Assembly (NCBI GenBank): GCA_016584495.1
Contig: WAID01000006.1
Span: 2,294,001-2,358,000 of the forward strand
Direction of reading: 5' to 3'
Source: Celoporthe dispersa
Lineage: Eukaryota; Ascomycota; Sordariomycetes; Diaporthales; Cryphonectriaceae
Length of the DNA: 64,000 nt
Part shown: positions 11,556 to 22,261 of the stretch, one piece after another
Numbering within the stretch: the first letter of the stretch is position 1
How the letters are laid out: the number at the start of each line of letters is the position of its first letter
The notes under the pieces: generated by a model
Told to the model about the DNA's origin: nothing
The model's database searches: none
What the model saw: only the letters and a program-made list of their open reading frames with translations
Made by a program: the position numbers and the translations under genes

Positions 11556-13094
11556 CCCCAGCTGTGGTGGAGCGGCAAGCCCAGAGCCACCCCCAGACCC
11601 CAGACCCCCCACCAGTCTCGTACCCTGTGGGGAAAACTCCAGTGCTTGGTTGGGACCGCCTTGGTCTACACCTGCACGTGAAATTCGGACCGACCGACTC
11701 CCAAGTAGTGACAACCTTGCTTTGGGACACACACAGCCTAGTAGTGATGGTGGTAATGAATTTGCAGAGAAACACTGGTGACAAAGATTATATGGATTGC
11801 TGAATGGGGTTCTTTGAGGGCCAGACATTGTTGTTTCTTCTACATGCGCGGTGAATACTACTCTGGAATCCTTGACGACTTACCAAGCCCTGCTGCCTGT
11901 AGACATGTCAACAGCATTGATTTCCAAGGCATGCCTCTCTCTACTGTAATCAGTACACGCTAGCTTGACCTCTCTGGGCCTACGACCACAGCTACTGCTA
12001 TAGTATGTAGATCCAAATCATCATCACCATCAAGGTTACAACGCCATGCCCTGGAATGCCAGGTCCTGGTGGGGAACTCCCTCACCTTAGCGTGTTGGTG
12101 ACTCGCGGCGAAGGCCGGTGTGCGGCCGGCCGTTTTGGCGAGAGTTATGACGCCTGCTCAGGCCGAGGTCGAGTCTCCGCCGCACCCACATGCAGGGTTA
12201 GCAGCCTCAACTTAATGTTAACTTCCTCAGATCTGACGAGTTTAAAGTTTTTACCCTGGTCGAGGGAGAAAGAAAGAAAGAGAAAAAGAAGAGAAAAAAA
12301 TCAGAAAAGGGAAGGGATTACATCCAGGTTTCAGAAGCGGAAGAGTATCAGACCCATCTGGGGTCGTCGCATTCCCCACGCATTGCTCTCCCCAGGAGTT
12401 CCTCTCTCCGTGGTAATTTCAAAGTACCAGGGTCACAAGGTCGAACCACCAGCAGATCTACAGAACTGATGGGTACACAAGAGCACTGGTGGTCAAGAAT
12501 GGGTTGAAGCTTGGGGCCGGGCTCATTTGCCTGGGCAGGACAGCGAGGGACTGAACACCATGTCGAGTGTCAATATGATGAAAATAATATATATGAGAAA
12601 TCACCATGGATGCCAACGACTTGAGAGAGATTTGAGATTCCATCAAGACGCCAAGGTAGATGATGCCGTCAGAGATCACGGGTCAGCGCGCGCTTGCAGC
12701 TTCCATGTACCCATGTGCCAACCCCCAGGCCCGGTATCCGCAAACGGTGATTTTTGGACGGCGGGCGTGGCGCCCAGCCGCCGATACACTGCATAGCCAC
12801 CGTGGTGGGAACAGAAACAGCGAAACTGAGCCCCGTTCTGCTCGGAAACCCATCGTCATCCCCCAGCGCAGACTTCTGAGCACCCAGGGCAGAGGCCGCA
12901 AGAAGTTAAGACGTCCTTGTCATGGGCGTCTTCTTTTCCTTCCTCCTTCCTCCTCCTCCTCCTCCTCCTCCTTTCCCACCCCGGGCTCCCCATCAGACTA
13001 GTGGCGAGCCTTGTCCTCGTGACTGGCCCCATGTACTCCAAGTTCTGCAGGCTTCCCCAGATTCGAAACATGGAGCCAGCCCCGTACTCCCCAG
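11556..13094 (+). promoter_or_regulatory. Cluster of CCCCAG (CreA-type SYGGRG) words before the hexose transporter
   Basis: CCCCAG, the reverse complement of CTGGGG, occurs at 11556, 11592, 11599, 12390, 12723, 12861, 13055 and 13089, with GTGGGG forms at 12069 and 12374. CTGGGG is one of the preferred forms of the CreA/CRE-1 carbon-repressor site SYGGRG. A six-base word in either orientation is expected about once per 2 kb, so the density is high. The position 0.5-2 kb ahead of a sugar carrier fits carbon catabolite control. Binding itself is inferred. Confidence 0.35.
12943..12974 (+). repeat. TCC microsatellite
   Basis: Imperfect (TCC)n run of about ten units in the upstream region of the transporter, not in an open frame that can be supported. 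Confidence 0.8.
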
Positions 13095-13311
13095 TACGGG
13101 CACAACCTTGATGGAGCTACCTGGTATTTCTTTTCGGCCCTTCCCACCTGGCTCTTGGCATCCCCTTTCGAGCGAGCGGGATGCAACCACATCCGCTGTG
13201 CCAACACTGAGAGGAGGACGAGGATCTAAACGAGACAGTACACTGCGGGGGGGAAAGAAGATTACGGCATTAATTAGCTTCCCCTCCCCCAAAAAAGTAA
13301 GTCGTCAACAG

Positions 13312-13318
13312 TATATAA
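13312..13318 (+). promoter_or_regulatory. TATA box of the hexose transporter
   Basis: TATATAA lies about 230 bases before the ATG at 13546, followed by a pyrimidine-rich leader. Motif seen; role inferred from position. Confidence 0.4.
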
Positions 13319-13545
13319 GGTGAGAGCATTGTCCTACCCGATTGTGACCTAGGTCTGCCTCTCCTGTGACCCTTGAGCTCTTGTAGTAGAACTTGGGGCC
13401 CCCCAAACCGTCCTCCCTGTTGCTTTATTTCTTTCTTCTTCCTTCCGTAGAAAGTCTTGATTACCTGAATTACCTGCAAACCCCACCTCCTGAGAGAGAG
13501 AGTGAGTCTAGGGCGCTCGACTAAGTCGCGAACCATCCATCCACC

Positions 13546-15526
13546 ATGGCTGGTGTACGCAAGCTATCCATCACCCGGCCAGACGAGGCTGGCAAGGCAT
13601 GGCCAGCGATAGCCATCGGGTCCTTTGTGGCCTTTGGTGGCGTGCTGTTCGGCTACGATACGGGCACCATCAGCGGCATCCTCGCCATGTCGTATTTCGA
13701 CCGCCTTTTTTCGACCGGCTATAGGAATTCGGACGGCGACCTCAGCATCTCGCCCTCGCAGCAGTCCGCCATCGTCTCCATCCTCTCGGCGGGAACCTTC
13801 TTTGGCGCGCTCGCTTCTTCGTTCCTGGCCGACTCGATCGGTCGTCGGCTTGCCCTGATCGCCTCCACGATGGTGTTCGTTCTTGGCGTCATCTTCCAGA
13901 CCGCCGCCGTGGCCCTGCCTCTGTTCCTGGCAGGACGGTTCTTTGCCGGGTTTGGTGTCGGTCTCATCTCTGCTCTCATCCCGCTGTATCAGTCCGAGAC
14001 GGCCCCCAAGTATGTGATTTCAACCAGGTTTTGAAAGAAACTATTATCATACCCATCACTGCCTGTTGTCCAGCTCTTGACTGCTCTTCTTTTCTTTTGT
14101 TCTTCTTTCTCTTTCCCTTTAATTTCATGGGCTAATTAGTTACTAACTCCCAAACCCTCGTAATAGATGGATCCGAGGTGCCATTGTCGGCGCATACCAG
14201 TTCGCCATCACCATCGGCCTCCTCCTCGCCGCCATCGTCGACAACGCCACCGCGAAGCGCCAGGATACAGGCTCCTACCGCATTCCCATCGCCGTCCAGT
14301 TCGCCTGGGCCATCATCCTCATCACCGGCATGCTGATCCTCCCAGAGTCCCCCCGCTACCTCATCAAGCGCGGGCGCCACGAAAAAGGCCGCCAAAGCCC
14401 TGGGCCGTATCCGGCGCATACCCGCCGACCACCCGAGCATCCAGGCTGAGCTGGCTGAGATCAGAGCCAACCACGAGTACGAGGTCAGCCTGGGCAAGGC
14501 CAGCTACATCGACTGCTTCCGGGGCAACATGCTGAAGCGCCAGCTCACGGGGATGGGTCTCCAGGCTCTGCAGCAGCTTACTGGCATCAACTTTATCTTC
14601 TACTATGTTCGTGCACTCGCCCGATTCCGCTGAAGTTTGTTTAAAAAGGAAATCCCTCATGCAGAAAGAAAAGCAAGAGAGGAGAGAAAGAAAAAGAAGC
14701 TAACCTCGGCAAACCTCTTCCAGGGCACGCAATACTTCATCAACTCGGGCATCAGCGACGGTTTCATCATCCAGGTCATCACCTCGGTCATCAACGTCGT
14801 CTCCACAATCCCAGGTCTGTACGCCGTCGACAAGTTCGGCCGCCGGCCCCTCCTGTTCTGGGGCGCCGTGGGCATGTGCATCAGCCAGTTCCTCGTGGCC
14901 ATGCTGGGCACCCTGACCACGGGCCAGGACTCGGCCGGGAAGATCATCGTGTACAACGTCGCCGCCCAGAAGGCCGGCATCGCCTTTGTGTGCATCTACA
15001 TCTTCTTCTTCGCCTCGACCTGGGGTCCTCTGGCCTGGGTCGTCACGGGCGAGATCTTTCCCCCTGAAGAACCGAGCTAGAGGTCTGGCCATGACCACCG
15101 CCACCAACGTAGGTTTCTTCTGTTACTTTTCTTTTTTTTCTTCTCCCTATCTTCTTGTATGCTAACCTCTTCTCACCCCAGTGGCTTCTCAACTGGGCCA
15201 TCGCCTACGCAACCCCTTACCTGGTCAACTACGGCCCCGGCTACGCCAACCTCCAGAGCAAGATCTTCTTCATCTGGTTCGGCTGCTGCTTCATCTGCAT
15301 CGCCTTCGTCTATTTCTTCATCTACGAGACCAAAGGCCTGTCCCTCGAGCAGGTCGACGAGCTGTACGCCGAGATGCAAGGCCTGACCGCCGCCAAGAAC
15401 AGCACGCACTGGGAGCCCACCCAGACGTTCAAGCAGAGGGCCGAGGGCGCCGGCGAGGGCGGCGTCTTTGCTGGGGATAAGGAGAAGGGGCTGGAGCACT
15501 CTGAGGTTGCTGGGGACGGCTCTTGA
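13546..15526 (+). CDS. MFS hexose transporter (two frameshifts)
   Basis: Twelve-helix sugar porter of the plasma membrane, close to fungal HXT/RGT2-type monosaccharide carriers. Exons: 13546-14009, 14167-14606, 14724-15108 and 15182-15526. Family marks in order are GVLFGYDTG (helix 1), ADSIGRRLAL (loop 2-3), PESPRYLIKRGR (after helix 6), QQLTGINFIFYY (helix 7), DKFGRRPLL (loop 8-9), GEIFP and YETKGLSLEQVDELY (after helix 12). Two single-base excesses break the frame: five A at 14382-14386 (four restores RHEKAAKALG) and five C at 15060-15064 (four restores EIFPLKNRARGLAM). Corrected length is 543 residues. The exon lengths fit the model only with these two corrections, which supports sequencing error. 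Transport versus glucose sensing cannot be told apart, but the C-terminal tail is short, unlike yeast sensors. Confidence 0.9.
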
Positions 15527-15777
15527 GAGAGGTGAAGAGGGTGAATTCTTTTTCCCCTGGGCTGGGAATGGGCCATGTAGGAGGTGATGTGAGATATTAG
15601 CCATGGAGGGGAGGGGATTCACCCTATGCGATTCATTAGCATATTGTGTGCGAGTCTGACCATCTACGCAGCTGTATAGGCCACCACCGCTCAAGATATG
15701 CTGTTTGAAGCTGCTCGAATAAGACTTGTTGGTGTAAGTGTATCCGGGCATCTAGCATACGTACAGGTATATCGCCT

Positions 15778-16194
15778 TTATCTTCCCAAAGTTCCTCGCA
15801 TTGGTTGATACGCTTTTAAGCTGTTCTCTGGCTGTGGAATCTGTCGGGGTGTGGCTGCAGTGCTTTTCTGCCAGTCTGCCTCAGTCTCATTGACCAGCTC
15901 GACCAGATCCTGAGAACCGCCTTCACCCGCGATTCGTTGGCACGGGGCGCAGCCGTCGACAGTCTCCTCAGGCTCTTGCTCCTCGTCGTCGCCGTCACGT
16001 ATCTCGCTGTCGAACTCGCCGTCGCTCTCATAAACATCGTCGAGGTCGGGAATATAGGGGGCGTCTTCTTCTTTTTCTTCTTCTTCAGGCTCCGACAGTG
16101 CGTACCTGGTCTTCTTGGTGTCAAGAACTTGCGGCTCGTATGACCCGGATGCGAATCGCTTCTTGGATATGTAGTCGATGGTAGAGAAAGGCAT
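15778..16194 (-). CDS. Small acidic hypothetical protein
   Basis: 138-residue frame from the ATG at 16194 (MPFSTIDYISKKRFASGSYE). The longer frame to 16227 begins at GTG. Residues about 35-80 are very acidic (runs of E and D), with no signal peptide, helix bundle or catalytic motif. The beginning looks like a conserved N-terminus of fungus-specific proteins, but no family is recognised. It lies 251 bp from, and convergent with, the hexose transporter. It could be a nuclear acidic protein. Support is moderate because acidic low-complexity frames arise easily in CTC/TTC-rich DNA. Confidence 0.45.
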   Translation of the reverse strand: MPFSTIDYISKKRFASGSYEPQVLDTKKTRYALSEPEEEEKEEDAPYIPDLDDVYESDGEFDSEIRDGDDEEQEPEETVDGCAPCQRIAGEGGSQDLVELVNETEADWQKSTAATPRQIPQPENSLKAYQPMRGTLGR

Positions 16195-17899
16195 GGTTTC
16201 AGATTTTCTACATGAAAAAAGAGGCACAACCGGCCTGATCGAACCTGGCTAGCCTACTATCGTGTCCTTTTTCAACGTCCGGAGACGATGAAAGAATGCT
16301 CTTCCTAATGGAAGAGCGTGGACACGATAGAAATGCCCAGAATTTGCTCCAGGCCGGAACGAATCCGCAAAGCTTTTACCAGTCGATCAGGAAGGGATGG
16401 CGGAGGGGAGTGGAAGTCATGAAAAGGTTCGAGGCGAGGTCAATATCAGTCCCACGCACGATGGGCAAACGCACGATAAAACAAGAAGAAAAAAAGTTTT
16501 GTGGACGTCTGGTTGTGCGAAAATCAAGAAGAGGAGGGGAGGGTCGAGAAACTTGGATTAGACGAGCTTGTTCCTTCCTTCGAGGAGGAAAGAGTAATTC
16601 TATGCTAGGACCCCATCTTGGGCAGTGTTCTAAAGTGATGAAGAAAGCTATGTTCTAAAGTGAATACTCAAAATTGACAATTGAAAAGCTATATACAAGG
16701 TCTGTCTGAGTGGTGAAGAAAGTGAGGTTACATATCCACCTATTGGTTAGCATGTAACGTATGTACATCGTGGTGTGGAATGGTAGTGTTGATTGATATT
16801 GTTGATGAAGAGTGTAAACTGCTGCTCTGCCTAGAGGGCTTTGTAGCCCTAGATCAATGGCTCGCGCATGGGCCAACAAGCAACGACAATTTTTGCTTCC
16901 TCACACCACCTCTTTAGTATAGCTCGTTTGAAGCTGAAGCCGTCCTTCCAAATACATAGTGTATAGCTTTGAGAATTGAAAGCAAATTCTCACACTATTA
17001 TGACTGTAACCCTAGGTTACATAAGCGCTATATTTCTGCTGAACTATTGAATTTGGAAACTGGCTGTCTCAGCTAAATCACTCGCTTCGTGGCTTGCATA
17101 CTGAATAAGCTATAACAAATAAGCATTTGCAACAATTATTATTATTCGCAAATTCCCAATTTTTAGAAACTGAAACTCATTATCTGCTTTTATTAATTTA
17201 AACTTATTTGATCTCTTTAGTAATATCTAATCATTGTAGTACTTATTATAAATGTGCTAATGCTTCAAATGCTTTTTTGCTTTCATTACTTTCAATGCTT
17301 CATTTCTTATTAATTTGCTGATAGGCCTAACCCTGCATTATATTGAACCAGAACCTCGGGCGCCGTCGCACGAGAGGACGAATGTCTAGGCAATAGTCAA
17401 GGGCTCATGCAACCCAAGCGTGCTGAACGGTCACAAAGACGACAACAAACGAAGGCCACATGTGCACAAGGTTAGGGTGAGAAACCTGCCTTAGACCTGT
17501 CCAGAGGGCTTAAATCAGGAAAAGAAGGGAAAGATGATGCTTATTTCTGTCTAGGCGAAGAAAAAACGAAAGGGGTTATGCCCTTGTATCTGAACACCCT
17601 CAGAACCCACTTGCACCCTAATATGTCCCGAGGTCCACTCCATTGGCTACTACAACAGTATAAGCTTGTTTGTTAAACTTTACATATATTGTTATAAGTT
17701 GTTTAATACGTAGATTACAAGTTATACAAAGAGAGCGAAGCAAAACGCTGAAGCTAATCTATGAATTGCTATATAGAATACTTCTGATTTTGAACAGACG
17801 TACCAAAGCCCACCGGTGCACCAGCTCATGAGCCTTTTGGAGGACATATTAGAAGAAGTCGGCGGGGACGTGAGGAAAGTCAAGGATAATACCATGCAT
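16195..17899. other. Gene-poor stretch with AT-rich island
   Basis: 1.7 kb with no supported gene. 16,900-17,340 is strongly AT-rich (many TTATTA, TTTAAAC and AATATC words), then GC content rises again at 17,350-17,650. The frame at 16296-16658 has no family resemblance. This is the left edge of a degraded block that continues to about 21.4 kb. Confidence 0.5.
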
Positions 17900-18467
17900 T
17901 CAAGGTTGTACTTCAAATGTAGCATGCGGTGTATCCGACTCGCCCTCTTCGCTAACATCGGTGACTGCATCGTCATCTTCCTCATCTTCATCCTCGTCAG
18001 TGTTGTAGTCGTGCGAAATTTTGCTCTGTTTGTAAGGCCGGCCATCTTCGTCATCGTCATGATTATCATTATCGGCATCGTACGCGATCGGCCTCTTGAC
18101 ACCAGCAGTAGGTCGGAAGCTTGAAGTTCGAGGTGTTACAGGATAGTGTTCGCCAGTGTGGGATATTGAATGTGATGAATGAATTGATTGTTGAAAGAAG
18201 AGAAAATAATCCAGAATGGCCCGGCCTGCGACGAGGCGGCGGGAGGCATGCGAGGCTGGGAGCTCCTATATTCTTAGCGCTCTTTTTTCGTTGTACAAGC
18301 TTCGATGCCACATTCTCTGCAGTTACGTCCTCGGGTTTCCAAAGCTTGTCGCACTGCTCCTTGAGCCACAGAAAAAAAGGGGCTCTTGTACCACTTGGAA
18401 GGAAGACTTGCGGCAAGTTGCTTGGTGTAGTAGTGAGTGAATTCGCTGGCCATACCGTACCGAGCAT
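17900..18467 (-). CDS. Hypothetical protein with acidic C-terminus (one frameshift)
   Basis: A minus-strand frame from the ATG at 18467 (MLGTVWPANSLTTTPSNLP) encodes a plausible globular stretch with WLKEQCDKLWKPEDVTAEN, then fades. One base out of frame, a second open stretch (about 18230-17903) reads PRTSSFRPTAGVKRPIAYDA, then a very acidic Asp/Glu tail ending EVQP and TGA at 17902-17900. The span is 3n+1 bases, so a single extra base between about 18245 and 18160 would join the halves into about 188 residues, the same error type seen in neighbouring genes. No family is recognised. It could also be a decaying gene, given the AT-rich surroundings. Confidence 0.4.
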
Positions 18468-18471
18468 ATCG

Positions 18472-18875
18472 ATGGCCTCGCGTCCACCACCGCCAATTCC
18501 CAAAGAGACTATGAAAATCGTTGTTCGTTCCAAGAAGATACTATCTCATGTCTCCGAGTGGCCCGAATGGAATCTGGAAATGCGAAGAGGATGACTGCAA
18601 TTATATTGTTCGCTCCGCTGGAGAGGCGGGTGGTAATGAACTGATCGCCAAGCACTTCAAAGACTACGAGAACCGCGCCGAGAAGCTGAACCTCGGGGGG
18701 AGTGGAAAGGGAAAAAAAAAAGGGCGGGGGGGGAGAAAAGGGTGAAGAAAGGGAAGCAACGAGAAAGAAGAAGAAGAGAAAAAAAAAACAAGCTGTAGCA
18801 GCAGCCACAGGGGGGTCCCCAATTACAGCAAAGCTCAAAGCCTCAAGCCAAGAAACAAGCCTGTGGATGGAGTAA
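18472..18875 (+). pseudogene. Small C2H2-like basic protein, frame broken
   Basis: A plus-strand frame starts MASRPPPPIPKETMKIVVRS at 18472. One base later in phase it continues (ATG at 18548) as PSGPNGIWKCEEDDCNYIVR and KHFKDYENRAEKL. The Cys-x4-Cys and spaced His resemble a single atypical zinc finger. It then runs into long A and G runs (18710-18740) where the frame is lost. A third phase offers a lysine-rich tail and then QAVAAATGG to SLWME with a stop at 18873-18875. At least two indels are needed. The start lies 5 bp from the minus-strand start at 18467, so both starts cannot be right. It could be a real small gene with homopolymer errors or a relic. Confidence 0.3.
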
Positions 18876-19786
18876 CCTAATTAAGCTTAATGCTAGTAAG
18901 CTTTCTGAAAGTGAGGCCATATTCATTGAATATTAAGTTACAGCTATTCAATAAACTGTAAGTGCTAAGCAGTGAGTCACTGTCTCCATTAGAACTAGCG
19001 CCAAAGAACTTCTAGCATATAATTAAAGAAGCCTTTGGCACCTAGCAATAGTTACTCATTCATCGTTCTTTCCTACTACTTTATGTACCCCTAGAGTGCT
19101 TTCCACACAAGCATTTGATTTTACCTTTCCTTATCCTACAATACTTGTTTCTCTCCTCTCCAAGTTAAAAAACGTCTCTAACGGATGATATGTCTAGATA
19201 ATTTCTCCATAAAATCCGCAGCTTCGGCGAGTCTTCCCAAAGAAAAGAGGAACAGAGCTCTCCAGACGGCATAAACTTTCCCAAACCCATCGAGCGACAA
19301 CTGCTAGCTTATCGGTTTGCTGGCCTGAGTGCTTAGCTAGCACGTATTATAGATCAATGTAAACCTTTTTTTTCCTCTTTTCCTTTCATATTTCCGTTAG
19401 TTTAGCGAATAGGCAAACCATATATGCACAGACTTGCGCAAAACAGTGTTAGCATTGTTTGCGCGAAGTAGTTGTATTTTATCATGGGGATATACCAGCT
19501 GCAGCCGCAAGGATTCAAACTCTGAACCTCTCCATATAATTGAAACGCAAATTTATAAGCTGAAATTTTATTTAATATGCAAATCACAAGTTATGTAGAA
19601 CAAGCCAAGCCAAACATTAAATAAAATTAACAAAGTCAAGATTTTATTCAAAACTAAGCTTACATAGCCTGATCATGTAAGCTTACTCCTAAACCTGAAG
19701 CTTTAGCTAAGTGAGCGGATCAAATTTGTAATATTGAATGCGGTTCTAGTTATATACTTAACTCTTACACGTATGATTACATTGAA

Positions 19787-19885
19787 ACCGCCGTGGCACA
19801 ATTGGTCAGCGCGGGCGACTTTTAGCGTACAAATCAACGTCTAATATACATCGTCAGGTTCAGGGTTCGAGTCCCTGCGGTGGTG
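19787..19885 (+). tRNA. Intron-containing tRNA, anticodon TTT (Lys-like)
   Basis: Folds as a standard tRNA. The acceptor stem 19787-19793 pairs with 19878-19884 (one G-T), and the discriminator is G at 19885. The D arm holds GCAC/GCGC with one A-C mismatch. The anticodon stem GGCGA/TCGTC has a 25-nt intron (19825-19849) after position 37. The variable loop is 5 nt and the T arm is CAGGG-TTCGAGT-CCCTG. Internal A box TGGCACAATTGG and B box GGTTCGAGTCC match the pol III consensus. The anticodon is TTT at 19821-19823, giving lysine (AAA). The body does not look like a usual lysine tRNA. The D-stem mismatch would be repaired by a G at the A of GCAC, and a G-to-A change is what RIP makes, so a mutated copy is possible. 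Confidence 0.75.
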
Positions 19886-19895
19886 AACTATTCTC

Positions 19896-19900
19896 TTTTT
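19896..19900 (+). terminator. Pol III terminator of the tRNA gene
   Basis: Five T residues 11 bases after the tRNA 3' end, the usual RNA polymerase III stop. Confidence 0.6.
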
Positions 19901-20493
19901 AAGTTTTATTAATTTGATTCGAAAATGTTATTCATATTCTTTCTCTCTGCATTCTCTACTCATTCTCTCTTTTCAGGGCATTGATATTTTTTATCTTGTA
20001 ATTACGCAGTTGATTAGGCGTAATTTAGAGTTTTAATTTCTGCGATAGCAATAAATTTGATTCAAAAACATTAGTTTGCTTCATTTTTTTGTTCGACATG
20101 TCATTTCCTTTTTCGAATCAAAATAATACGAATAAAATGTTATATTTATATAAAAAAACAGCCGCAACACTATATAATATATAGCAATGTGAAAGCTGAT
20201 ATAATATGCTTTGAAACATGAAATATAAATAAATACAAAAGCATTGCGCCCTTTTGAATTTTTGGTTTTTTATATATAGAAATACAAGAAATTTTTTCCT
20301 TTTCTTTTCAATTTGAGCTTCATAAGTTTGAATCAAGGTTCTACTTATATACTTTTGTAATCTTCTTTATTTTCCTTCCCTTCATGGCAACATTTTTAAG
20401 TTGTAAAACCTTTTGCTTATTGCTCCAGCAGCAATTCTCCTGTATGATTGTGCTCAAGTCTCTTTGATCATTTTTCTCATTTTTAACCACCAG

Positions 20494-21451
20494 CCGACTA
20501 TCACCCGGCCGACCTGACCTACAACACCATTCCTCCCCCTGAGCGCGAGAGCAGCCCGGCTCTTACCGACTACTCACGTTTCACGTCCATCTCGCAGCGA
20601 CCACCTAACCGTCGCTACACGAACGGGTCTGAGACGGGGCCTCATGCTCGCCCGTAGTACGGGCCAAGGCGCCTTTGACAACTGCTCTGGCAATAACAAG
20701 ACTTGTTAGCAGGCAAGGTACCGCGTCGCTACTATATACTACACATCTTAATATTGACACGCTACTATTTAGCCGTCTCCTCCGTCCCTGGCACGCGCAT
20801 CGCCGGTCCTGGTGGCTGGACACCTTGGCCCCGCTGCAGAAGCTTGTCCACTGTGGCGCTGTCTTTTAGAAGAAGGAGGACCTGGATATCGACGCGGAGG
20901 AGCTGTACTTCTTCGATGAAGAGGACCGCACCAAGGTTGCTAAAGCCCAGCAGCGGCTGGTCATCGCCTTTCTGTCAGCCCTCCCGGCTTATATGTCGGA
21001 GTGAAGGCTCTTTTTTCGTATTTTTATTTTATTTTGATAAGAAGCCCGCTCCTGCCATCCACGAAGCCTACATGGTGGAGCGCCGTAGCAACCATGGCTT
21101 TGCCATAGTAATTAAATTTTCCTTGCTTCATGACGGTGAGTCCCTGAGGTGCTTTAAAGAAAAGAGAAAAAAACCACCATAAAAACCAATAAGTGACGCA
21201 CTGGCTAATGCATGGCTTATATATGGCCCCTGGCGTGTGAAGGCTTTGTTTTGGCAAGTGGGAAAGGCGGATAGGTGCAGGCAGCCCTGTGTATGTTCGT
21301 GGTAATGTTTCGTATTGATTGTGACAAGGTACTCGGAGGGCTCAAGGACCCCGAGCTGAGCACTCCTGGCCGTTAAGAATGTCCCGAGGTCGTGGCGGTT
21401 AACGTTGCTACCAAGGTCAACAAGCAGGCCAACGCAGCTACCGCACAATAA
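20494..21451 (+). pseudogene. Relic of a spliced gene with in-frame stops
   Basis: Three plus-strand stretches have the composition of coding DNA inside the degraded block. From 20494, after a branch site and CAG acceptor, it reads DYHPADLTYNTIPPPERESS to a stop at 20656-20658. At 20675-21004 an open frame is cut by one TAG at 20867-20869, followed by KKEDLDIDAEELYFF and AKAQQRLVIAFLSALPAYMS. At about 21323-21451, KVLGGLKDPELSTPGR is followed by TAA, then ECPEVVAVNVATKVNKQ and a stop. The TAG and TAA would be CAG and CAA before C-to-T change, the type made by RIP. The family is not recognised. Confidence 0.45.
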
Positions 21452-21877
21452 CATGACAGCCGTGTGATTAGACAAGGCAGTCGAGCTTGCGCATAGCTCT
21501 GTACAGCATGAGAACTATAGGGCTAACATCTCCTGTAACAGATGTAGGTCTAGGACAATCTATAGACCTATCTCCTACAGTTCATAGAACGAAGCCCTGC
21601 TCCAGGACCAACATATATCCCAAACCGGACGGGACAGAGCAGAGAAGACGCAGCCGCCATACCAGTCTAATCTTCTTGTGGGCAGTGGAAATTGCCTCTC
21701 TTACTCCCAAGTTCTCTTTGCCCCAGGATGGCTCTTCTTCACCCTGGCCCTTGGAGCCCCGCGGTGTTTTACCACCTGCAATGGTGTCTCCTCTTTTCGA
21801 CCCATCGCCTGTGGTTGCCTGTGTTTGGCTTCTCCTTGTATGATCGGTCCATTGTAGATGGATAGCCATGCCTTTAT
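21452..21877. other. Intergenic region before thioredoxin 3' end
   Basis: 426 bp at the right border of the degraded block, returning to normal GC content. No feature seen. Confidence 0.4.
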
Positions 21878-22261
21878 TTACTCTCCCACCTTGACACCAG
21901 CAGCCTGCTTCTCCTTGGCTAGCCCACCGAGTTTATCCACCGCGGCCTTCAGGCTCCTCACGTCCGCGCCGCGTATCAGCGGCTGGCCGTTGACGCCGAC
22001 CTGCTTCCCGTTCTTGAAGAACATAAAGGTGGGCATGGCCGAGACCCCGTACTGCGCGGCCGTCTGCCTGTTGTGGTCGACGTTGACCTTGGCGAAGGCG
22101 AGGTAGCCCGGGATGGAGGATGCCTTTGCGAACTGCTCGTAGAGGGGCGCGATCTGTTTGCAGGGGCCGCACCAGTCGGCGTAGAAGTCGGCGACGACGT
22201 ACATGGTCGTGTCGAGGAGGGACTGGAAGTCGGAGTGGGATGTGACGTGTTGGACCGTCAT
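21878..22261 (-). CDS. Thioredoxin
   Basis: Small thiol-disulfide oxidoreductase that receives electrons from NADPH via thioredoxin reductase. Single exon, 127 residues, start ATG at 22261. The active site WCGPC is at residues 30-34 in the usual ADWCGPCKQIAPLYEQFA context. The cis-proline motif SAMPTFMFFKNGK is present, and the fold length is complete with a short A/K/E/G tail after the final helix. No targeting peptide is seen, so it is probably cytosolic. It is divergent from the SDR gene, 895 bp between starts. Confidence 0.93.
   Translation of the reverse strand: MTVQHVTSHSDFQSLLDTTMYVVADFYADWCGPCKQIAPLYEQFAKASSIPGYLAFAKVNVDHNRQTAAQYGVSAMPTFMFFKNGKQVGVNGQPLIRGADVRSLKAAVDKLGGLAKEKQAAGVKVGE

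Larger units (their letters stand above)
10171..13545. other. Long intergenic region upstream of the hexose transporter
   Basis: 3.4 kb without a supported gene. 10,240-10,330 has degenerate copies of a CTCTGTGACT-like word. 10,880-11,060 is AT-rich. From 11,450 to 13,300 it is GC-richer and holds many CCCCAG words (listed separately), a TCC repeat and a TATA box. Frames here (for example 11476-11781) start at non-ATG codons or lack any family signal. Confidence 0.5.
18876..20493. other. AT-rich, gene-poor block containing one tRNA gene
   Basis: 1.6 kb of strongly AT-rich DNA with no protein gene. TA-dinucleotide richness and lack of open frames are typical of DNA that has undergone repeat-induced point mutation. 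The only structured element seen is the tRNA gene at 19787-19885. Confidence 0.55.
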
